Assembly: GCA_035559435.1 (NCBI GenBank)
Contig: DATMBC010000102.1
Location: 1-33,828 of the forward strand
DNA from: a bacterium
GTDB taxonomy: Bacteria > Zixibacteria > MSB-5A5 > WJJR01
Direction of reading: 5' to 3'
Length of the DNA: 33,828 nt
Both the position numbers and the translations under genes were made by a program. Shown piece after piece: positions 6,745 through 13,539 of this stretch; the stretch's first letter is position 1, and each line of letters begins with the position of its first letter. A model generated the notes under the pieces. That model made no database searches. It saw only the letters and a program-made list of their open reading frames with translations, and was not told where the DNA came from.

Positions 6745-6915
6745 GGTCGGACATTCCTGTCTGACCTGCCATCGCCAATTGGGGGGCCGCTTTTGGGCTC
6801 CCGATTGGCGATGGGATATTGCGGGAAGGTTGCCCTGCCGTGAAGTTCGCCTCGTTCGGCGGGTCATAGAGCCGACCCGCCGAACGAGGCGATGGACAGA
6901 CAAGAATGTCTGTCC
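6745..6915. repeat. Four-hairpin palindrome cassette (MITE-like)
   Basis: Four consecutive perfect or near-perfect hairpins: 6745-6753 with 6758-6766; 6769-6779 with 6804-6814 (11 bp); 6847-6865 with 6874-6892 (19 bp, loop 8); and 6894-6902 with 6907-6915 (9 bp). The first and last hairpins are related to each other: 18 of 22 positions match when one is reverse-complemented. They therefore behave as degenerate terminal inverted copies around the two central stems. There is no coding capacity. The organisation suggests a non-autonomous mobile or REP-type element. Confidence 0.6.
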
Positions 6916-7009
6916 TCCTAAAAGCATAATTTGAGATGAACGGCATCGTGCGGCAGGACGGATGTGTCGCGCCTCGGGCGATCGCCATGCACTCGCATCT
7001 AACGCGGCT

Positions 7010-7552
7010 CTACCACTTGCCCTTTTTCAACTTTCCCGCGGCGGCCGCGTCGATGGCGGCCTTCAGTTCGGCGGCTTCGGTGGAGTCGATTTTCAGCAGG
7101 CGGTCGTATTCGGACTTCGCTTCGTCGGTGCGTCCGAGCCAGAGATAGGCCACCGCGCGGTATTCGATGGCTTCGGCGAAGTCGGGTTTGAGCTTCAGGG
7201 CGCGATCATAGGACTCCAGCGCCTTGGTGTAATTGCCGAGATTGCGCTGGCAGTAGCCGAGATTGGAGAGCGCCTCCGGAAAGCTGTCGTTGAGGACGAT
7301 CGCCTTTTCGTACTCCTTGATCGCCTTCTCCAGCTCTTTCGTCGCCTTGGCGGTGTCGCCCTTCTCGAAATAGGCCAGGGCTTTTTCCTGCTTTGCAACG
7401 CCCTTGTTGAAAGCGGAGACCGCGTCCTTCCGACGCGCTTCTGCCTTCTCCTGGGGCGTTTCTTCGTGCGATGGGAATGGACGGGCAGGCGCGGCCAACA
7501 AGACAAGCAGAGAAAGGGCGCCGAAGACGGGGATCAGACGGATGGGCTTCAT
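7010..7552 (-). CDS. Exported TPR protein, 180 aa
   Basis: A small periplasmic tetratricopeptide-repeat protein. Residues 1-25 form a signal peptide (MKPIRLIPVFGALSLLVLLA). About three TPR units follow: residues 53-88, 89-122 (FPEALSNLGYCQRNLGNY..., then ALKLKP) and 123-156 (DFAEAIEYRAVAYLWLGRTD...). A Lys/Ala-rich tail (AAAGKLKKGKW) ends the protein. TPR domains mediate protein-protein contacts, and nothing catalytic is present. ATG 7552 has the Shine-Dalgarno AAGGAG seven bases upstream. The gene diverges from the polyketide synthase at 7657 across about 100 bp, so the two may share a regulatory region. The sequence is closer to generic secreted TPR proteins than to the TPR halves of the kinases downstream. 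It has no partner on its own strand. Confidence 0.85.
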   Translation of the reverse strand: MKPIRLIPVFGALSLLVLLAAPARPFPSHEETPQEKAEARRKDAVSAFNKGVAKQEKALAYFEKGDTAKATKELEKAIKEYEKAIVLNDSFPEALSNLGYCQRNLGNYTKALESYDRALKLKPDFAEAIEYRAVAYLWLGRTDEAKSEYDRLLKIDSTEAAELKAAIDAAAAGKLKKGKW

Positions 7553-7656
7553 GGCTTGACTCCTTCCGGATCAGGATGCGTTCATGGATTGGAACACGAA
7601 AGCGATTATTTGGTTTCATTTGTTGTTCTATCGCCGATCCAGCGCCGGATTATCCG

Positions 7657-8709
7657 ATGCCGCAAATTGCCGCCGTCGCCACCGCCCTCCCGCCTTATGT
7701 CGTCACGCAACCGGCGGCGCGGGCGTTCGCAACGGCGCATTTCCGCGCCCACCGTCGCGATGTCGAGCGTTTGCTGCCGGTTTTCGATCACACCGGAATT
7801 GCCACCCGCCACACCTGTGTGCCGCCGGAATGGTTTGCCGCGTCCCACGATGCCCGTGAAAAGAATGAACTCTACATCGACTGGTCGACGCGACTGGGCG
7901 CCGAGGTGGTGCGCTCCCTGGCGGCGGGATCGTCGCTGTCCCTGACCGAGATCACCCACATCATCTTCGTCTCGACGACCGGGTTGGCAACGCCGTCGAT
8001 CGACTCGCGCCTGCTCAATGTCCTCGGTCTGTCGGAGCGTGTCGTGCGCACGCCAATCTGGGGGCTGGGTTGCGCCGGCGGCGCGGCCGGACTGGCGCTG
8101 GCGCAGCGTCTGGCCTTGGGCGATCCACACGCGGTGATTGCGCTGGTCTGTGTCGAGCTCTGCTCGCTGACGTTTCATCACGCCGACTTTTCCAAGTCGA
8201 ACTTCATCGCCACCGCCCTGTTTGCCGATGGCGCGGCGGGGGTGATGGTGACCGGCAACGGTCGTCCCGCCGCCGGTCCTCGCATACTGGCCGTCGGCAC
8301 CACCACCTGGCCGGGGTCGCTGGAGGTGATGGGGTGGAATTTTGATGCGGTCGGGATGCAGGTGGTCTTTTCGCAGGCGATTCCGCGCATCGTGCGCGAG
8401 AAGGTCCGGGATAACACAGGGGAGTTTCTCCGTCGGCACGGTCATGATTTCGCCGGGATCGGGCACTGGATGGTGCATCCCGGCGGGACCAAGGTGATGG
8501 CGGCCTACGAGGACGCCTTGGCGCTGGGGCCCGACACCCTCAGGCATGCCCGCGCGGTGCTGCGCGACTGCGGCAACATGTCCTCGCCGACGGTGCTCTT
8601 TGTGCTGGAGCGTCTGCTGCGATCGGGGGAGACTCGTCCCGGCCAATACGGGCTTTTAACCGCGCTGGGTCCGGGGTTTTCCGCCGAGAACCTCCTGCTG
8701 CAATTCTGA
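7657..8709 (+). CDS. Type III polyketide synthase (chalcone synthase-like)
   Basis: A 350-aa cytosolic homodimeric ketosynthase of the thiolase fold that would condense an acyl-CoA starter with malonyl-CoA to give an alkylpyrone or resorcinol-type product. The triad is intact: Cys139 in WGLGCAGGAAG, His274 in MVHPGG and Asn307 in DCGNMSSPTVLF. The C-terminal loop LGPGFSAENLLL corresponds to the GFGPG loop of chalcone synthases. The length is normal for bacterial members. ATG 7657 is chosen because the family alignment begins at MPQIAAVATALPPY; upstream in-frame codons overlap the divergent TPR gene and look non-coding, though no good Shine-Dalgarno is visible. No methyltransferase, hydroxylase or fatty-acyl ligase sits beside it, so the product cannot be predicted. 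The first kinase gene follows after 57 bp with no terminator between, so co-transcription is possible. Confidence 0.9.
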   Translation: MPQIAAVATALPPYVVTQPAARAFATAHFRAHRRDVERLLPVFDHTGIATRHTCVPPEWFAASHDAREKNELYIDWSTRLGAEVVRSLAAGSSLSLTEITHIIFVSTTGLATPSIDSRLLNVLGLSERVVRTPIWGLGCAGGAAGLALAQRLALGDPHAVIALVCVELCSLTFHHADFSKSNFIATALFADGAAGVMVTGNGRPAAGPRILAVGTTTWPGSLEVMGWNFDAVGMQVVFSQAIPRIVREKVRDNTGEFLRRHGHDFAGIGHWMVHPGGTKVMAAYEDALALGPDTLRHARAVLRDCGNMSSPTVLFVLERLLRSGETRPGQYGLLTALGPGFSAENLLLQF

Positions 8710-8766
8710 TCTTCGGCCGGCCTAAGTAATCGCTCCGCGGCGGCGGTTGTGCTATCTTCCCGCGGC

Positions 8767-11010
8767 ATGATTGGCGAGCGGATCGGAAATTACGAGGTCA
8801 GGCGTCTCCTCGGACGCGGGGGCATGGGCGAAGTGTACCTGGCCCGCGACACCCGTCTGGACCGCAATGTCGCCATCAAGCTGCTCTCCGGTCCGCTGTG
8901 CGACGATCCGACCGCGCGCGAGCGCCTGCTGCGCGAGGCGCGCGCGGCCTCGAAGTTGAGCCATCCGAACATCGTGACCATCTATGCCATCGACACCTTC
9001 GGGACCCATGATGGGATCGTGATGGAGTACATCGACGGTGTCTCGCTGGACCAATACCGGGGCGCTCCGGGACGCACATTGGCGGAGCTGGTCAATGTGG
9101 TCTGGCAGATTGCCGAAGGTCTGGCCGGCGCCCACGCCGCCGGGATCATTCACCGTGACCTCAAGCCGGGCAACATCCTGGTCGACCGCCAGGGGCGCGC
9201 GCGCATCCTCGACTTCGGGCTGGCGCTCACCAACCAGAGCGCCCGTCTGACGCGCGATGGCGCCATGGTCGGCAGCCCCGCCTACATGTCCCCCGAGCAG
9301 ATTCGCGGGCAGGCGGTCGATCATCGTTCCGACATCTTTGCCTTCGGCATTCTCTTCTACGAATCCCTGGCCGGCTGGCATCCCTTCTGGGCCGAGCAGG
9401 AGACGGCGATCCTGTATGCCATCGTGCATGACGATCCGCCGCCGCTCTCGTCGCGGGTGACCGGCCTCTCCGCCGCCTGGGACCGATTCGCCGCGACCTG
9501 TCTGGCCAAGGAGCCCGGAGCGCGGTTTGCCACCAGCACCGCCATGGCGGCGGCGCTGCGCGAGTTGGTTTCCGCATCCGGGCTGAGCGGATCGGTCGGC
9601 GCCGGCGGTCCCAATCTGATCCTGCCGGGGAGTCCGACGCCGGGTTCGTCGGGGGCCCCGTCGGTGGCGGTCCTGCCGTTTGCCGATCTCAGCCCCGAGC
9701 GCGATCAGGAGTACTTTTGCGACGGGCTGGCCGAAGAATTGATCAACGCGCTCTCCGGGATCAGCGGTCTGCGGGTGGTGGCGCGCACATCGGCGTTTTC
9801 GTTCAAGGGCCAATCGCTCGATATCCCCACCATCGGTCGTCGGCTCGGCGTGACATCGGTGCTGGAAGGCAGCGTGCGCAAGCATGGCGGCCGTTTGCGT
9901 ATCTCGGCCCAGTTGGTGAATGTCAACGACGGCTACCAACTCTGGTCGGAACGGTTTGACCGCGACGCCGGCGACATCTTCGCCATCCAGGACGAGATCG
10001 CCCAGACGGTGGCCGGACGACTGCGGGTGCGTCTGGGATCGCTGCCGTCGCCGCCGACGCGCGACGTCGAGGCCTACAACCTCTACCTGCAGGGTCGGTT
10101 TTTCTGGAACAAGCGCACCACCGAGGCCATGCATCGGGCGCTGGAGTCATTCCAGACGGCCCTCGCCCGCGATCCGGCGTTCGCGCTGGCTTACACCGGC
10201 GTGGCCGACAGTTATCTCATCCTCGAGGACCACGGTTTCATCGGCTACCGCGATGCGATCGCCAAGGCGCGCGAGGCGGTCGAGCGGGCGCTCGCAATCG
10301 ATGAGACGCTGGCCGAAGCCCACTCGTCGCTGGCCGGGATCCATTCCGAACTGCGCGAATTCGACGCGGCCGACCGGGAATTCCGCCGCGCCATCCAGTT
10401 GAAGCCGGGGTACGCCACCGCGCACCACTGGTACGCCACCCAGATGCTGCTGGAGGTCGGGCGGGTCGACGACGCCGGGCGGGAAATGCACATCGCCCAC
10501 GAACTGGACCCGCTGTCGCTCATCATCAATACCGACCTGGCGCGGCATTATTACTACACGCGCGACTTCGCCAAAGCGCAGACCATTGTCGCCAACGCGC
10601 TCACCCTCGACCCGCATTTCATCAAGGCGCGGCGATTGATGTTCCTCACGCTCTGGCAGTTGCAACGGTACGCCGAAGCGGTCGCCGAGATTCCCCGTTG
10701 GCTTCCGGCCTATGCCGGCCTGGATGAAGACCGCACCCCGTGGGGGGAGGTCCTTGCCGCGGGCGGGCCCACCGGGGTCCTGCGGCGGCTTTTGGACATC
10801 ATGCTGGCCACCGACCGGGGGTATCCTCTGCATTACGCCAAGGCGACGCTCTTTGCCCAGTTGGGGGACCCCGAAGCGGCCGTGGCGGCGCTGGCCGAAA
10901 ACGTCAACGTGCGCTCGCCAAACTTTGCCGGGTTGCGGATGGACGCGTTCCTCGACCCGATCCGGGGCCATCCGCGCTTCGCAGAACTGTTGCAATCCCT
11001 GGGAATATAG
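8767..11010 (+). CDS. Ser/Thr kinase 1 of 9: kinase-TolB_N-TPR, cytosolic
   Basis: A 747-aa Hanks-type kinase. The kinase domain spans about residues 9-270 with glycine loop GRGGMGEV, Lys38 (NVAIK), catalytic Asp131 (HRDLKPGN), DFG at 149-151 and the substrate-side SPEQ in place of APE; the activation loop SPAYMSPEQ is phosphorylatable. Residues 298-420 form a TolB N-terminal-like domain (COG5616 type: SVAVLPFADLS, EYFCDGLAEELI, VLEGSVRK, QLWSERFDR), and residues 435-735 are TPR repeats. The end, LDPIRGHPRFAELL, is a motif shared with other members. No transmembrane helix is visible, so both halves should be cytosolic. The ATG is chosen by the family start MIG. A TATCTT hexamer lies 8 bp before the ATG and could be a -10 box of a nearly leaderless transcript, which is speculative. 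Substrate unknown. Confidence 0.92.
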   Translation: MIGERIGNYEVRRLLGRGGMGEVYLARDTRLDRNVAIKLLSGPLCDDPTARERLLREARAASKLSHPNIVTIYAIDTFGTHDGIVMEYIDGVSLDQYRGAPGRTLAELVNVVWQIAEGLAGAHAAGIIHRDLKPGNILVDRQGRARILDFGLALTNQSARLTRDGAMVGSPAYMSPEQIRGQAVDHRSDIFAFGILFYESLAGWHPFWAEQETAILYAIVHDDPPPLSSRVTGLSAAWDRFAATCLAKEPGARFATSTAMAAALRELVSASGLSGSVGAGGPNLILPGSPTPGSSGAPSVAVLPFADLSPERDQEYFCDGLAEELINALSGISGLRVVARTSAFSFKGQSLDIPTIGRRLGVTSVLEGSVRKHGGRLRISAQLVNVNDGYQLWSERFDRDAGDIFAIQDEIAQTVAGRLRVRLGSLPSPPTRDVEAYNLYLQGRFFWNKRTTEAMHRALESFQTALARDPAFALAYTGVADSYLILEDHGFIGYRDAIAKAREAVERALAIDETLAEAHSSLAGIHSELREFDAADREFRRAIQLKPGYATAHHWYATQMLLEVGRVDDAGREMHIAHELDPLSLIINTDLARHYYYTRDFAKAQTIVANALTLDPHFIKARRLMFLTLWQLQRYAEAVAEIPRWLPAYAGLDEDRTPWGEVLAAGGPTGVLRRLLDIMLATDRGYPLHYAKATLFAQLGDPEAAVAALAENVNVRSPNFAGLRMDAFLDPIRGHPRFAELLQSLGI

Positions 11011-11046
11011 TCGATCTTATTACTCTTGTCTCGCGAAATGGACACC

Positions 11047-13539
11047 ATGATCGGACAATCAATCGCGCATTACCAAATCATCCGCAAGCTCGGGTCCGGC
11101 GGCATGGGCGAAGTTTTCCTTGCGCAGGACAGCCGTCTGGAGCGTCAGGTTGCGTTGAAGTTTCTTTCTGAAAATCTGACGAAAGACCCGGAGGCGCGCG
11201 CCCGTCTGCTGCGCGAGGCCAAGGCGGCCTCCAAGCTCAATCACCCGAACATCATGACAATCCACGCGGTCGAATCCATCAATGACCGCGATTTCATCGT
11301 CATGGAGTATGTTGAGGGGCAGGATCTCGCCGCTTATCTGAAATCGCGCGCGCTGTCGACCGAAGACAAGCTCACGCTGGGCATCCAGATCGCCGAAGGG
11401 CTGGGCCGGGCCCACGCCGCCGGCGTCATCCACCGCGACGTGAAGCCGTCGAACGTGCTGGTTGACCAGGACGGCCGTCCGCGGCTGCTCGACTTCGGAT
11501 TGGCGACCTTCGAAGGCGCGGCGCGTCTGACCCAAACCGGCTCGACCGTCGGGACCGCCGCCTACATGTCCCCCGAGCAGGCCAGCGGCCGCGACTGCGA
11601 CCATCGCTCCGACTTGTTCTCGTTCGGCGTGGTGCTCTACGAAATGCTTGCCGACCGCCTGCCTTTCCAGGGTGCGCACAACGCGGCCTTGATGTACGCG
11701 ATCGTCAACGACGAGCCGCAGCCGCTGGCGCGGTATCTGACCGGCGTGTCCGAGGAACTGCAACGCATCGTCTCGAAGTGTCTGGCCAAACATCCGGCCG
11801 AGCGCTACCAGTCGGCGGCGGATCTGATTGCCGACCTGCGCCGGCTGGTGCGCACCAGCAGCTCCGGCAGTCCGCAGGCGGTCGCGCGCAAGAAGATGCT
11901 GGCGGTGCTGCCGTTTGAGAACCTCGGCCCGGCCGACGATGAGTACTTCGCCGACGGCATCACCGAGGAGATCATCAGCCGTCTGGCGGCGGTGGCCGAA
12001 ATCGGCGTGATTTCGCGCACCAGCGTCATGCAGTACAAGGGGACCAAGAAGCCGATCCGCGAGATCGGCGGCGAGCTGGGCGTCGACTATGTGCTCGAAG
12101 GCACGGTGCGCTGGGGCAAGGCCGCGCAGGGGCCCAGCCGCGTGCGCATCACGCCGCAGTTGATCCGCGTCAACGAGGACACGCACATGTGGTCGGACCG
12201 CTACGACCGCGTCCTGGAGGACATCTTTGACGTGCAGTCGGACATCGCCGAAAAGGTGACCGAACAGCTGAACGTCAAGCTGGGCGATCCCGAGCGCCGC
12301 GCCATCGAGGCCAAGCCGACCGAGAATCTCGACGCGTATCACGCGTATCTGCGCGGTTACGAATACATCACCAATCCGGATTACACGGCGGAGAACCACC
12401 GGCTGGCGATCCAGATGTTTGAGCGCGCGGTCTCCTTCGATCCCGCGTTCGCGCAGGCGCATGCCTGTCTGTCGATCGCGCACTCGGGACTGTACTTTTT
12501 TGGGGGCGATCCGACCCCGGAGCGCGCGGAGAAGGCGCGGCAGACGGTCGCCACGGCGCTGTCGCTGAAGCCCGATGACGCACTGACCGCAATCGCCAAC
12601 GGTTTCTATCTCTACCGTTGCCGGATCGACTACGAAGACGCCCTGGATGAATTCAAACGCGCCGTGCGTCTCAGGCCCAACCACGCGCTGGCCATCTTTC
12701 TCATTGCGGCGATTCAACGGCGGCTGGGACGCCCGGCCGAGGCGCTCGAAGGCATCAAGGCCGCCCAGAAGCTCGACCCCGCCAGCATCCAGTACATCAC
12801 CGAAGCCGGGATTACCTGCTTCCTCCTGCGGCGTTTCGACGAAGCGGAATCGTATCTGAACCAGTCAATCCGGCTCGCCCCCGATCAGTACAACGCGTAC
12901 ACCTGGTACGCCATGCTTCGGTTGTTCGCCTACGGCGACTTGCCGGGAGCGCGCCGACGACTGGAGTCCATGGGGGAACGCGGACTTGAAGAGGCGTTTA
13001 TCGAATGGTTCGAGGTGCTGCTGGCCGAACGTGCGCTCGCTCCGGTGCTGGCGCACATTGAACGACTGCCCGGCCATGAATACGTCGACCAGACCTGGTA
13101 CTACCCCAAGCCGCTGCTGTACGCTGAGGCGCATGCTCTGCTGGGACAGCCCGACGAGGCGAAGGAATTCTTCCGTCAGGCGCACGTTCAGTTGATGAGG
13201 GATCCCATCGCGGCGGCGGATGTTCGCCGGCGCCTGGCTCTGGCGCGTGTGCTGGTCGGATTGGGCGAGTGCGAAGTCGCTCTGGCCGCCGCGCGGGAGG
13301 CGATGGCGGAAAACCCGCTTGCGAAAGACGCACTCCTGTCATCCACCTTCGACGAAATTTACGCGATCCTCCTGGCCGTGGCGGGAGAGCATGACCAGGC
13401 GCTGGCCATCCTCGAGCGGTTGCTGTCCACCCCCACATGGGTGTCGTCCGGATACCTCATGCGGTCGCCGCGCTGGGATGCGCTTCGGCAGCACCCGGAG
13501 TTCCAGCGCCTCCTCAACCTCCCCCCAAAGGTGTTTTAG
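11047..13539 (+). CDS. Ser/Thr kinase 2 of 9: kinase-TolB_N-TPR, cytosolic
   Basis: An 830-aa protein with a complete kinase core: GSGGMGEV, Lys38 in VALK, HRDVKPSN, LDFGLA, and activation loop TQTGSTVGTAAYMSPEQ with several Thr/Ser. From residue 284 the TolB_N-like domain reads LAVLPFENLGPADDEYFADG, then VLEGTVRWG, then MWSDRYDR. This is a subtype shared with kinases 3 and 9 and distinct from kinases 1 and 6. TPR repeats fill about residues 430-800, and the end RWDALRQHPEFQRLLNLPPKVF carries the family tail motif. No membrane helix is visible. ATG 11047 follows the array-wide MIGQ start; an ATG at 11038 would add three residues. The gap to kinase 1 is 36 bp. The last codons contain AAAGGTG, which serves as ribosome-binding site for kinase 3. 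Confidence 0.92.
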   Translation: MIGQSIAHYQIIRKLGSGGMGEVFLAQDSRLERQVALKFLSENLTKDPEARARLLREAKAASKLNHPNIMTIHAVESINDRDFIVMEYVEGQDLAAYLKSRALSTEDKLTLGIQIAEGLGRAHAAGVIHRDVKPSNVLVDQDGRPRLLDFGLATFEGAARLTQTGSTVGTAAYMSPEQASGRDCDHRSDLFSFGVVLYEMLADRLPFQGAHNAALMYAIVNDEPQPLARYLTGVSEELQRIVSKCLAKHPAERYQSAADLIADLRRLVRTSSSGSPQAVARKKMLAVLPFENLGPADDEYFADGITEEIISRLAAVAEIGVISRTSVMQYKGTKKPIREIGGELGVDYVLEGTVRWGKAAQGPSRVRITPQLIRVNEDTHMWSDRYDRVLEDIFDVQSDIAEKVTEQLNVKLGDPERRAIEAKPTENLDAYHAYLRGYEYITNPDYTAENHRLAIQMFERAVSFDPAFAQAHACLSIAHSGLYFFGGDPTPERAEKARQTVATALSLKPDDALTAIANGFYLYRCRIDYEDALDEFKRAVRLRPNHALAIFLIAAIQRRLGRPAEALEGIKAAQKLDPASIQYITEAGITCFLLRRFDEAESYLNQSIRLAPDQYNAYTWYAMLRLFAYGDLPGARRRLESMGERGLEEAFIEWFEVLLAERALAPVLAHIERLPGHEYVDQTWYYPKPLLYAEAHALLGQPDEAKEFFRQAHVQLMRDPIAAADVRRRLALARVLVGLGECEVALAAAREAMAENPLAKDALLSSTFDEIYAILLAVAGEHDQALAILERLLSTPTWVSSGYLMRSPRWDALRQHPEFQRLLNLPPKVF
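13527..13533 (+). promoter_or_regulatory. Shine-Dalgarno inside kinase 2 C-terminal codons
   Basis: AAAGGTG overlaps the Pro-Lys-Val codons at the end of kinase 2 and lies six bases before the ATG of kinase 3 (13540), which itself follows the TAG stop without a gap. It fixes the kinase 3 start. Confidence 0.6.

Larger units (their letters stand above)
6384..7009. other. Intergenic region with promoter, gene fragment and palindromes
   Basis: About 625 bp without an intact gene. It contains a candidate minus-strand promoter (6428-6456), a short coding-like minus-strand tail (6589-6717) and the hairpin cassette 6745-6915. The segment 6920-7009, between the cassette and the stop of the TPR gene, shows nothing I can name. 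Confidence 0.55.

Noticed and set aside
6745-6915. CRISPR array
   Set aside because: The repeats are palindromes of different sequence, not regularly spaced direct repeats with unique spacers, and there is no cas gene.
7471-7656. N-terminal extension of the polyketide synthase back to 7471
   Set aside because: It overlaps the divergent TPR gene and encodes arginine-rich sequence before the normal family start MPQIAAVATALPPY.
8715-8722. GGCCGGCC palindrome after the polyketide synthase as a terminator
   Set aside because: Only an 8-bp palindrome with no loop space or T-run; it would not terminate transcription.
8752-10134. Long minus-strand open frame (460 codons) opposite kinase 1
   Set aside because: It is the antisense shadow of a GC-rich gene. 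The plus strand has a complete kinase, TolB_N and TPR series, while the minus frame is rich in Arg/Gly/His with no recognisable domain. The same holds for the long minus frames at 11059-12717, 13339-14958, 16035-17627, 21433-23343, 23745-25508, 28032-29594 and 29691-32141.
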